Assembly: GCF_017656495.1 (NCBI RefSeq)
Contig: NZ_JACDNS010000008.1
Span: 1-64,000 of the forward strand
Length of the DNA stretch: 64,000 nucleotides
Direction: 5' to 3'
DNA from: Thermococcus sp.
GTDB lineage: Archaea; Methanobacteriota_B; Thermococci; Thermococcales; Thermococcaceae
Under the pieces are notes generated by a model. That model did no database searches. It saw only the letters and a list, made by a program, of their open reading frames with translations, and had not been told where the DNA came from. This document shows positions 56,674 to 64,000 of the stretch, piece by piece. Within the stretch, counting starts at the first letter, position 1; each line of letters starts with the position of its first letter. The position numbers were made by a program, and so were the translations under genes.

Positions 56674-57657
56674 TTATCTCTTCACTTCAATGTTCAGTTT
56701 TAAGCTCAGTATCTTCCCATCAATGGCATCGAGAATCCTTTGGGTTGCATTTGTTTGGGCATAGTCTCCATTTATTGGCTGAGGCAATGGTGGCTCCTTA
56801 TCTTTGAAGAGCAAAAACCAGAGCTGCCATTTTCCAGGTTTATCAATGCTGAAAGTGTAATTCATTTCCCATTGTGGAGTCCAGTTGCCTTCAATGTTCA
56901 CAGGTTTGTGAGGCAGAGTTACGTTGAAGCGGTCAAGGAGGTACATGTTGTAAATATGAGTAGTGTTTGTATTGAAATCATAGGTTAAGTTAACAAGCCA
57001 GACTTCAACATAATAGGTGACATTTCTATATTCGTGATTAGCTATTCCCAAAATGACGGTTGCGTTCTCTCCAACAAATAGCTCCGTTGGATAATCAGCA
57101 GCTTTTCCATTTGGGCCGAGAATATAGAATTCAGTGAACTTCTCACCGGGCTTAGGATGGGTTATAACATAACCGAGAGTTGCAATTGAAGAAATTATTG
57201 CGATTATCAAAATTACTGTCAAAGCTTTGTCCAATTTGCTTGCTTTATCCCATTCAAGCTCTTCTTTGAGCTTTTCAATGTCAATCCTCGGAATCCACGG
57301 ATCAATAGCTTTTGCTCTCCTGTAGATTGCTAAAATTCCAAATGCTAAGTTGAATATCGTTAAGCTGACCAATATCGGAATTAACCTTATGCCCCAAGGT
57401 GTGTAGTTTAAGCCCAAGCCTATGAGGGGAACGATTGCTATGCTTAATCCAAAGCTCAAAGCCAAGCGCTCGAGGTTGTCGAGCTCTTTCTTATTTGGGA
57501 AGAGAGCCGTTATAAAGACATAGCCAGGGAAGAAAAGGACAAACACCAAGCCTAGAGCTTTTCTAAGCAAGCTGTCTGGGAAAAATGCTATAAGGAAATC
57601 CAAGAGCAGTGACAAAGTAATGATTGTTATCAAATCCCAGTAGTCTCTCCACTCCAT
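56674..57657 (-). CDS. DUF1616 membrane protein
   Basis: 327 residues. Helices in 1-115 (LVFVLFFPGYVFITALF, SFGLSIAIVPLIGLGLNY) and a further helix at LTVILIIAIISSIATLGYVI, then an exported beta-rich domain with a GENATVILGIANHEYRNVTYYV motif characteristic of DUF1616 and several N-glycosylation sequons. AAGGTGAGAATA precedes ATG 57657. The last gene of a three-gene operon that diverges from the MoxR cluster; DUF1616 genes often accompany envelope operons in archaea. Confidence 0.85.
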   Translation of the reverse strand: MEWRDYWDLITIITLSLLLDFLIAFFPDSLLRKALGLVFVLFFPGYVFITALFPNKKELDNLERLALSFGLSIAIVPLIGLGLNYTPWGIRLIPILVSLTIFNLAFGILAIYRRAKAIDPWIPRIDIEKLKEELEWDKASKLDKALTVILIIAIISSIATLGYVITHPKPGEKFTEFYILGPNGKAADYPTELFVGENATVILGIANHEYRNVTYYVEVWLVNLTYDFNTNTTHIYNMYLLDRFNVTLPHKPVNIEGNWTPQWEMNYTFSIDKPGKWQLWFLLFKDKEPPLPQPINGDYAQTNATQRILDAIDGKILSLKLNIEVKR

Positions 57658-57662
57658 TATTC

Positions 57663-57905
57663 TCACCTTGCAAGCACATCATAGACTTTTTTCATAACAA
57701 TTATTGCAAATATAACAAGAAGTAATTCAACTAAAGGCTTCATGCTCTCTTTCTGATCTTTACTAAGAAAGAGCCCCCCAACTTCCAAAGTTATAAGAAG
57801 GCCTATCAAAGTTAAAGTCAAGAATACATCAACTGTCTTTGTAGCTAAAGCTGAAATTAGTATCCAAAGGGAAAGAAAGAGTAAAATGTAATCCTCTACC
57901 TCCAC
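57663..57905 (-). CDS. Small membrane protein
   Basis: 80 residues with two to three membrane helices (DYILLFLSLWILISALAT, VFLTLTLIGLLITLEVGG, VELLLVIFAIIVMKKV). Start GTG 57905, overlapping the previous gene by 10 bases, with AGGGAG upstream. Not recognised. It probably acts with DUF1616. Confidence 0.65.
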   Translation of the reverse strand: MEVEDYILLFLSLWILISALATKTVDVFLTLTLIGLLITLEVGGLFLSKDQKESMKPLVELLLVIFAIIVMKKVYDVLAR

Positions 57906-58645
57906 TCCCTAACCCCTCCAAGCTTCTTGGCTTTTATCTCGATTCCATAATCTTTCTTCTCAAATGACTCCACATATATAAGCTGATTTGTTGCCTTTGC
58001 TAACCCTAAAAGAACTGAAGAGCAAATAGGACAACCAACTTTTTCGCAAACATCTAATTTTTCGCATTTAAATTCTGGCTGAATTACAACTCGGAAGGAA
58101 TTTTCCTGCTCTTCTATATAAACGGATTTTGCAAGTCCTAGAGTCCTTAAAACAGCCCCAGCTACAGATTCCACTTCAGCGTAGCTGGTGTTGCTTAATG
58201 GATATTCTAAATGCTCTTCATACTTTTTCAAAAGTTCAGCACCTAAAGGCATAAGAAGAATCCCCATTTGGTTCTCTTTAGGAACATCAGTCAAGAAAAC
58301 AGTTTTCTCATCCAGTCTTCCTAAATCAATCTCAAAATTTTCCTTCAAGGGGATAAAAACTCCACCTTCTGGAAGATTTTGATAGGGGGGAATGTAAACA
58401 GCATTTCCCTCTAGGCTCAAGTTATCTACAAATTTTTCAAAAAGCCCTATATAAGGCTTTAAAATTCTCAACGCAGCATCTTTCTTTATGTATTCAGAAG
58501 ATTTAATTGTAAGGATTACAGCACTTAAGAAAATTCCCGCTATGCCCAAGTTGATGTAGCTTGTATTTGCATTTAAGAATCCATAGAGCAAGATAGCGGC
58601 ACCAATTCCAGCTAAGCTTCCGCTAACAATATATTTTAGTTCCAT
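57896..58645 (-). CDS. Membrane-anchored protein with cysteine cluster
   Basis: 249 residues. Two membrane helices at the start (IVSGSLAGIGAAILLYGFL, INLGIAGIFLSAVILTI) and a cytoplasmic domain with CEKLDVCEKVGCPICSSVLL near residue 195, four cysteines likely to bind a metal. Function unknown. GGGAT precedes the ATG. First gene of the minus-strand operon, and divergent from the MoxR operon by about 70 bases, which suggests shared control. Confidence 0.7.
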   Translation of the reverse strand: MELKYIVSGSLAGIGAAILLYGFLNANTSYINLGIAGIFLSAVILTIKSSEYIKKDAALRILKPYIGLFEKFVDNLSLEGNAVYIPPYQNLPEGGVFIPLKENFEIDLGRLDEKTVFLTDVPKENQMGILLMPLGAELLKKYEEHLEYPLSNTSYAEVESVAGAVLRTLGLAKSVYIEEQENSFRVVIQPEFKCEKLDVCEKVGCPICSSVLLGLAKATNQLIYVESFEKKDYGIEIKAKKLGGVREWR

Positions 58646-58680
58646 CTTTATCCCGAATGCAAAACAACCACTAACCTTAA

Positions 58681-58690
58681 AAGATTTATC
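58681..58690 (+). promoter_or_regulatory. TATA box of the MoxR operon; probable leaderless start
   Basis: AAGATTTATC is centred about 27 bases before ATG 58713, and no ribosome binding site is present before that ATG. This predicts transcription starting at the start codon. Confidence 0.4.
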
Positions 58691-58712
58691 TTATGAAGAG
58701 TTGTTGATTACA

Positions 58713-60485
58713 ATGAAGAGAATGCTAACAGTTGGGATTCTGCTGATGCTCGCAGTCTCAAGTATAGGAGTTAGCGGAGAAGGGAGAAACTACTCAACTG
58801 TAAATCCAAACGATTATGGAGTATACCTATATTTTAACTCTTTACTGAAAGATTTCAACTCCATCTTAGAAGGAATAATATCCGAGAGCAATGACACTAC
58901 AAATGCTGCTTTTCTCTTCTACTCCCAGATAAACATTACAAAAGACGAAATCCCCCTATACTCTTCATACAACATAAGCTCAAAGGCTTATGAGCTAATC
59001 CCTTATTTTGATTCCCTTGGCAGATGTTCTCTAAATCTTGCAATAGGACAGAGAATGTTTTTAGATGGACTTTCTAATAGAGAGTATCCTAATGCTCGCA
59101 AAGGCCTGTTTAGTATGAAAATCGGCCTAGAAGAATGCCGTTCTTCGGTGGATGCTTTAAGTAACGTAGTATTGTCTGCAGAAAACACCACAGTAAAATT
59201 TGAAACAAAGGATATTGTAGAAAATCTCAACAAGATTGAGACCATAATAAAAATGTACCAGAGGATTCTGGACAAATATTTCAAACCAAAGGAATTTGTT
59301 TTATTTGTCTCGGATTTGTCTCCAGCTGTTTATACGAACGTCACTTTCTATGGGTATACAGGCGGGCTTGAGGATGTAAGCATAGTTATTAACAATACAG
59401 CGTATCCAGCTGAAGTTGTAAATGGGAACTTTTACTTCACATACTCATTTAAAAAAATAGGGACGTATGAGGTCTATGCTGTCGGAAAAAGAGGCAACAA
59501 TATAGAAATCTCGAATAAAATTGTTCTCAACGTTAGTAAAATGCCTACAAAACTGCTCATTTCTCAAAAGAATCTTCTTGAGGTTATAGTGGAGGGATAT
59601 CTTATAGATAAGCTTGGAAGAGGCATTGGAGGAAAAGAAATAATCATACATTCTGCCAACGATACGCTTATGGTGACAACAAAACATGATGGCAGTTTTA
59701 TGGTTTCGTTTGGCCAGCTTTTGAAAGAAAAAAACGTCACAATTTCATTTTTGGGGAATGAAATTTATCGGGGATGCAATGTAACCGTAACTCTTAAGCC
59801 TTCAAAAGTCCCGATTGATATACTGCTCATTGCTGAGAAGCAAAAAGTGAGAGTTGGTCAAAAAGTTCTGATAAAAGGTCTCATAAATGGGACAACAGAA
59901 CGAATACCCCTAATAGTTTACATCGATAACAAGCCATATACAACGATAAACACCCAGCAAAACTTCTCAATAGTTCTTCATCTTGAAAAAGGGAAACATG
60001 AAATATACGCAAAGTTTCCGGGGAATGAAAAGTTTGCAGAAAGCGTATCCAACATTATCACAATTGAAGTTGTTCCAATAAATTATCTGGTAAGATTTTT
60101 AATAATAATTGTCTCAGTATTGCTGGCTTTCGGTGCATATAGACTAATTTCAGCATCTAAAGAGAAGAAAGAATTGCCTGCCGGTGTTCAAAAGGTCTTT
60201 AAAGCCATAGAAGAAGAAAAAGCCGAAGAAATGAACATTTTAAGGGCATATCGTGTTGTATACAATCTTTTGAGAAAGCTCTATGCTCTTCCTAAATCAA
60301 CTACTCCAAGAGAACTCCTCAATAAACTTAGAAAAGAACCGTTCTTTGAGGATATAACGAAACTGACCCTGCTCCATGAGAAATATCTCTATGCAAGGAA
60401 GAAGCTCAGTATCAGGGAAATTACACTTGCATTCAGATTAGCCGCGAGAGTTATAATAAGCTCATTGGTGAGGGAAGAACTATGA
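58713..60485 (+). CDS. Exported protein with Ig-like repeats and C-terminal DUF4129-like domain
   Basis: 590 residues. Signal peptide MKRMLTVGILLMLAVSSIGV, then an N-terminal helical part, Ig-like/Big repeats (VSDLSPAVYTNVTFYGYTGG; EGYLIDKLGRGIGGKEI; AEKQKVRVGQKVLIKG), one membrane helix (FLIIIVSVLLAFGAYRLI), and a cytoplasmic tail with TTPRELLNKL and FRLAARVIISSLV, as in DUF4129 regions of transglutaminase-operon proteins. The stop overlaps the next start by four bases. It could sense or shape the envelope; exact role unknown. Confidence 0.75.
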   Translation: MKRMLTVGILLMLAVSSIGVSGEGRNYSTVNPNDYGVYLYFNSLLKDFNSILEGIISESNDTTNAAFLFYSQINITKDEIPLYSSYNISSKAYELIPYFDSLGRCSLNLAIGQRMFLDGLSNREYPNARKGLFSMKIGLEECRSSVDALSNVVLSAENTTVKFETKDIVENLNKIETIIKMYQRILDKYFKPKEFVLFVSDLSPAVYTNVTFYGYTGGLEDVSIVINNTAYPAEVVNGNFYFTYSFKKIGTYEVYAVGKRGNNIEISNKIVLNVSKMPTKLLISQKNLLEVIVEGYLIDKLGRGIGGKEIIIHSANDTLMVTTKHDGSFMVSFGQLLKEKNVTISFLGNEIYRGCNVTVTLKPSKVPIDILLIAEKQKVRVGQKVLIKGLINGTTERIPLIVYIDNKPYTTINTQQNFSIVLHLEKGKHEIYAKFPGNEKFAESVSNIITIEVVPINYLVRFLIIIVSVLLAFGAYRLISASKEKKELPAGVQKVFKAIEEEKAEEMNILRAYRVVYNLLRKLYALPKSTTPRELLNKLRKEPFFEDITKLTLLHEKYLYARKKLSIREITLAFRLAARVIISSLVREEL

Positions 60486-61504
60486 GGCGGACTGCATATG
60501 CAATACTAATAGTTGTGGGAGTCGCTTTGATGTTGATGCCCCTAACAGTTCCTGTATTTAAGAGTGACGCCGCGTATAGTGTTTTAAATACTAATTGGAA
60601 TGGAGTTTCAAGCTTTGGAAAACTTTTGTATTCAGAAGGTAACATACAACCTGTTTTGGCCTCATATGATTCAATTGGCTTAGGGAATTTAAAAGGCGTT
60701 TTAATCGTGATAGGCCCAAATGTAGACTTCTCCAATAAGGAAATCGAAGAGCTCAAAACCTTTTTAGAAAAGGGGAACACTTTAGTTTTAGCCGATGACT
60801 TTGGTACAGGGAATCAAATTTTAAAAGGACTCGGAGTTAAAGAAAGGCTGTCTAAATCCCCAGTAATCAGTTTGTTCTATTCGAAAAGTTATGAGTTTCC
60901 AATAGTTGTTGACATAAGAAGCAATGAATTAGCAACGGGAGTTGAAAAAATTGTCTTAAATAAACCCTCCGCCATTTTAAATGCTCAAAACGGCCTGATC
61001 TATACAAGCAATTCCAGTATTCTGGCGGGTAAATATGGACAATTTCCAATAATGGCCGAAATTCCTTACGGGGAAGGGAGGATAATACTCATTTCTGATC
61101 CAGATATATTCACAAATACATTGTTCAAAGAAAATGAAGCCTTCCTGAAGAACTTTGTTAGCTACATTAAAAAAGGAACATTTTACATAGATGAAGCTCA
61201 CCATAGAGACTTCAATCCATACTCTGCAGGGAGTATAGTTGTCAGAAGGGCCATCAACAAAGAGCTTGTGTTCTACTATATCCTGTTTGTTGCGTTTTTA
61301 GCATTCATCATTGAGAGCGGCATTGGATTAAAGATTTTAGAAAAGGTTATATCTTTACTGTTTTTAATTTTCCAAGAGCAGAAAGAAAGTTTAGACGAAA
61401 TAATAAGCAACCTTGAAAAAGAAGGATTTGATGCAAATACTTTAAGGAGAATTGTTGAGGAAATTAGAACTGGTTCAAAGCTGGGTGAGTATCATGGAAG
61501 GTAA
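60482..61504 (+). CDS. DUF4350 domain protein
   Basis: 340 residues. An N-terminal membrane helix, an exported Rossmann-like domain with GVLIVIGPNVDFSNKEIEEL and TLVLADDFGTGNQILKGLG, the typical DUF4350 core, and a C-terminal helix (FYYILFVAFLAFIIESGIGL). The ATG overlaps the previous TGA. In many genomes this family is next to MoxR and DUF58. Function unknown. Confidence 0.82.
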   Translation: MRRTAYAILIVVGVALMLMPLTVPVFKSDAAYSVLNTNWNGVSSFGKLLYSEGNIQPVLASYDSIGLGNLKGVLIVIGPNVDFSNKEIEELKTFLEKGNTLVLADDFGTGNQILKGLGVKERLSKSPVISLFYSKSYEFPIVVDIRSNELATGVEKIVLNKPSAILNAQNGLIYTSNSSILAGKYGQFPIMAEIPYGEGRIILISDPDIFTNTLFKENEAFLKNFVSYIKKGTFYIDEAHHRDFNPYSAGSIVVRRAINKELVFYYILFVAFLAFIIESGIGLKILEKVISLLFLIFQEQKESLDEIISNLEKEGFDANTLRRIVEEIRTGSKLGEYHGR

Positions 61505-62423
61505 GAATTTCATGGAACGCTTAAAGAAGGAAATGAGCAAGGCTGTCGTGGGAAAAGAAGATGTTATTGAGCTCTTAACTATTGCGCTTCTATCGGAAGG
61601 ACATGTGCTGATTGAAGGCATTCCTGGTGTTGCAAAAACTACAATAGCCAAAGCTTTTGCAAATGCCATAGGCCTTAGTTTCTCAAGAATTCAGCTTACA
61701 CCGGATTTGCTCCCTGCAGACATTATTGGAGTTTTCTACTACGATCAAAAAACTGGAGAGTGGAAGACCAAAAAAGGCCCAATATTCGCAAATATCGTGC
61801 TTGCTGATGAAATAAACAGGGCTCAACCGAAAACTCAGTCCGCCCTTCTTGAGGCCATGCAAGAGGGACAGGTTACGATAGAAGGACAGACATTTGTCCT
61901 TCCAAAGCCCTTCCTTGTAATAGCTACCATGAATCCTCTGGAGCATGAGGGAGTTTACACATTGCCAGAAGCCCAGCTCGACAGATTTCTGCTTAAAATC
62001 GAAATAGGGTATCCTGATAAAAACGAGGAAATGCTACTATTAAAACGAAAAAGCCTCGGGGAGTTCTATGATGTAAACCCAATAATCACACATGAAAATC
62101 TTATGAAGCTAATTCAAGACGTTAAAAAAGTAAAAGCCAGCGATGCGGTTTTGGAATACATCTACGCAATAATTTCGAGGACAAGAAGTGATGAGAGGCT
62201 TCTCTTTGGAGCATCGCCAAGGGCAGGGGAGCACATGCTCTACGCCGCAAAAGCCGCTGCATTTTTAGATGGCAGGGACTACATAATACCTGATGATGTT
62301 AAGAAAGTTGCCCCTCACGTGCTCTCTCATAGAATGATACTCAAGGCTGAATATGAGCTTGAAGGTGTTAAGACAAGTGATGTCATAAAGGACATATTAG
62401 AGGAAATAGAAGTCCCGGTGTAG
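61494..62423 (+). CDS. MoxR family AAA+ ATPase
   Basis: 309 residues. VLIEGIPGVAKTTIAKA is Walker A, LADEINRAQPKTQSALLEAM is Walker B, and ATMNPLEHEGVYTLPEAQLDRFLL holds sensor 1 and the arginine finger. MoxR ATPases act as chaperones for protein complexes, usually with a VWA/DUF58 partner. ATG 61494 has GGGTGAGTATC upstream and overlaps DUF4350 by 11 bases; a start at 61452 would extend further into it. Confidence 0.94.
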   Translation: MEGKNFMERLKKEMSKAVVGKEDVIELLTIALLSEGHVLIEGIPGVAKTTIAKAFANAIGLSFSRIQLTPDLLPADIIGVFYYDQKTGEWKTKKGPIFANIVLADEINRAQPKTQSALLEAMQEGQVTIEGQTFVLPKPFLVIATMNPLEHEGVYTLPEAQLDRFLLKIEIGYPDKNEEMLLLKRKSLGEFYDVNPIITHENLMKLIQDVKKVKASDAVLEYIYAIISRTRSDERLLFGASPRAGEHMLYAAKAAAFLDGRDYIIPDDVKKVAPHVLSHRMILKAEYELEGVKTSDVIKDILEEIEVPV

Positions 62424-62426
62424 TTC

Positions 62427-63725
62427 ATGAAGAGAGAAGATGTGCTCTTTACACTTGCATTTCTCCTAATCCTTGAAGGATATCTGGGGGAAAACATTGC
62501 TCCAGCGTTAGCTGGACTTTTTATAATCCTCTACATCTACTCCTCAAGAATGAAAGCGGAGATTTCAATAGAGGGAAGGAGAGTTCTAAGCACGTCAAGG
62601 CTTGAAGAAGGGAAAAAAGCTAAAGTTGTTCTTGAGGTTGAAAATAAAGGTAAAAGTGTATTTATTAAACCTATTGAGGAGAATGAGGATTTTGAAGTTT
62701 TAGGACTTGAGGGCTTCTTTTTAAAAGAAGGAGAGAAAAAAGAGATAACTTACTGGATAAGACCCAAAAAGAAAGGGAAATTTATTCTAAAACCGCTGAA
62801 AGTTATTGCTGAGGATGAGAGGGGCTTGTATTTTAGAGAATTTCACATCGGAGAAGAAACCGAAGTGGATGTGTATCCCTCACTTGATAGCCTAAAAGAG
62901 GCCGTAAAGGCTGATTATAACCTCAGATTGGCCGAGCTTTATAAAAAGTCCAAATACACGGGTTATGAGAGCTTGGACATAAAAGACCTAAGGGAATATC
63001 AGCATGGAGATGACTTTAAGAGGATAGACTGGAAGGCAACGGCAAGATTAGGGGAACTTATAATCAGGGAGTTTTTGAAAGAAAGCGATGCTGATGTTTA
63101 CATATTCTTGGATAACACACGTGAAATGAGGAAGGGCCTGAAAAAAGCAAAGATAGACTATGCATCCGTTTTGGCCCTTCAAATTGCCGGAAATTTGGTT
63201 AAGAAATACAAAGTCGGCATGGTTATTTATGATGACGTAAATGCAAAGCTCATTAGGGCTGGAAAGAACTCAAAACAGCTTGAGATCATAAGGAGAAATT
63301 TGAACTTAAGAGGAGAGCAGGGATTGATGAGCTTCAGGATGGATTTTGACCTCAAATTTAGTGATAAGGCGAGAAAATTCTTAAGCAAACTACTCCCGCT
63401 TAGGAAGGGAAGAAAAGGCACAAAGGGCATATTTGAGGGGCTGGCAATGATTAAGCAGCCTTCATTTTTAATATTCATTACAGATTTAAGCAACCCATCC
63501 GATGTGTATAAGGCAATTGCTCAGGCAAGAAAAGTCCACAGGGTTTTGCTCTTATCACCAAATCCAATTTTGTTCTACAGCGGAGAGCTTGATAAGGAAA
63601 CTCTGAAAATGCTATATGAGAGATACCTTCAAAGGGAAGAAATTCTAAGGAAATTCAATTCCCTAGTCCCAACGATAGATCTGGGGCCAAGTGATTATTT
63701 GAAAGAAATTGCGAGGGTGATTTAA
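62427..63725 (+). CDS. DUF58 (von Willebrand factor A-like) protein
   Basis: 432 residues. Two membrane helices near the N-terminus, then a beta domain, and the DUF58 core YESLDIKDLREYQHGDDFKR, IDWKATARLGELIIREF, and a metal-site-like VYIFLDNTREM. It is the normal partner of MoxR. Starts 3 bases after the MoxR stop with GGTG nearby. It probably binds clients for the MoxR ATPase at the membrane. Confidence 0.92.
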   Translation: MKREDVLFTLAFLLILEGYLGENIAPALAGLFIILYIYSSRMKAEISIEGRRVLSTSRLEEGKKAKVVLEVENKGKSVFIKPIEENEDFEVLGLEGFFLKEGEKKEITYWIRPKKKGKFILKPLKVIAEDERGLYFREFHIGEETEVDVYPSLDSLKEAVKADYNLRLAELYKKSKYTGYESLDIKDLREYQHGDDFKRIDWKATARLGELIIREFLKESDADVYIFLDNTREMRKGLKKAKIDYASVLALQIAGNLVKKYKVGMVIYDDVNAKLIRAGKNSKQLEIIRRNLNLRGEQGLMSFRMDFDLKFSDKARKFLSKLLPLRKGRKGTKGIFEGLAMIKQPSFLIFITDLSNPSDVYKAIAQARKVHRVLLLSPNPILFYSGELDKETLKMLYERYLQREEILRKFNSLVPTIDLGPSDYLKEIARVI

Positions 63726-64000
63726 GTGATAGGCCTGATAGCGACAGTGATATCTGGCTTCATCCTTAAAAATTACTTCATGTTGCTGTCTTTACCAGTT
63801 TTCCTCCTATCTAGAAAGAGCAGAGATCTTGGGCTGATTGCTTATTCTCTCTATGCCCTGTTCGTTGCAAAGCAGTCTGTTGGGGCTAGTGTTTATTATT
63901 ATGAGGATTTGGTTAATTCCCTGATCTTTGCCTCAGCGCTTTTGCTTTTCCTCAATGATGTTTTGAGCAGGAATGTTAAGGGTGAGAGGGTAGAGGTTAT
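63726..64000 (+). CDS. Membrane protein, N-terminal part (runs off window)
   Basis: At least 91 residues, open to the window end. It starts GTG 63726, immediately after the DUF58 stop, with GAGGGTGA upstream. Hydrophobic segments IGLIATVISGFILKNYFM, LGLIAYSLYALFVA and LIFASALLLFLNDVL are seen. As the fifth gene of the MoxR operon it may be a further membrane partner. Not recognised from this fragment. Confidence 0.75.
   Translation, partial: MIGLIATVISGFILKNYFMLLSLPVFLLSRKSRDLGLIAYSLYALFVAKQSVGASVYYYEDLVNSLIFASALLLFLNDVLSRNVKGERVEV

Overview
This window is a piece of chromosome from a hyperthermophilic archaeon of the order Thermococcales (Thermococcus, Pyrococcus or Palaeococcus). The support is a hexameric-type glutamate dehydrogenase very close to the Pyrococcus enzyme, a class II ribonucleotide reductase carrying two inteins, a KH-metallo-beta-lactamase FttA/aCPSF1, an archaeal proteasome beta subunit, a tungsten-dependent oxidoreductase of the WOR5 type, two GH57 glycosidase-family proteins, GGTGA-type ribosome binding sites, TATA/BRE promoters, and some leaderless genes. 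Genes are packed tightly and overlap often. All family names are recognised by eye from motifs; no database search was run.

Layout. 1-5880: a tRNA-Leu(CAA) fragment, a lipoate ligase, and a 2-oxoacid/acetoin dehydrogenase cluster in which the lipoyl domain and the E2 core are separate proteins (with AcoX-like, Lin0512 and DUF6506 partners; no E3). 5896-12219: ribose-5-phosphate isomerase, an EMC6-like membrane protein, a threonine-synthase-like pseudoenzyme fused to a winged helix, FttA, proteasome beta, and a kinase/nucleoside-transferase-like fusion. 12289-16950: glutamate dehydrogenase, a box C/D guide RNA, an NSS amino-acid transporter with a 36-residue accessory subunit, a membrane protein, and a PII-like protein with a short T-loop. 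17044-23121: a GH57 branching enzyme and three unusual (mainly exported) proteins. 23330-27533: RqcH operon with a radical SAM protein, and a VapBC pair. 27590-33337: IleRS, an unknown protein, a DUF401 permease, and an inosine/xanthosine triphosphatase.

33341-34806 is a TnpB-type transposon with a ribbon-helix-helix-like ORF, a cysteine-free TnpB, and a box C/D-like RNA at its right end. 34842-46716: a DUF835 membrane sensor, a GC-rich three-way-junction RNA candidate, DUF116, an EamA transporter, the two-subunit WOR5-type enzyme followed by a MoaD-like protein, a RAD55-like ATPase operon with a GH57 protein, the CCA-adding enzyme, and an AAA_14 ATPase with paired operators. 46713-58645 (all minus): 2'-5' ligase-like ThpR, a phosphoribosyltransferase, two DUF257 paralogues, the intein-bearing ribonucleotide reductase, two ferritin-like proteins, a HAD phosphatase, and three membrane proteins headed by DUF1616. 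58713-64000 (plus): a MoxR/DUF58/DUF4350/DUF4129 envelope-maturation-like operon that runs off the end.

The most notable items are (i) the transposon RNA that looks like a box C/D RNA whose C and D boxes have co-varied, paired with a zinc-finger-less TnpB; (ii) the PLP fold-type II protein in which the Schiff-base lysine is arginine and which carries a DNA-binding tail; (iii) the split lipoyl/E2 dehydrogenase complex; and (iv) the zero-linker three-way junction at 35936-35987. No CRISPR array and no rRNA gene are present.
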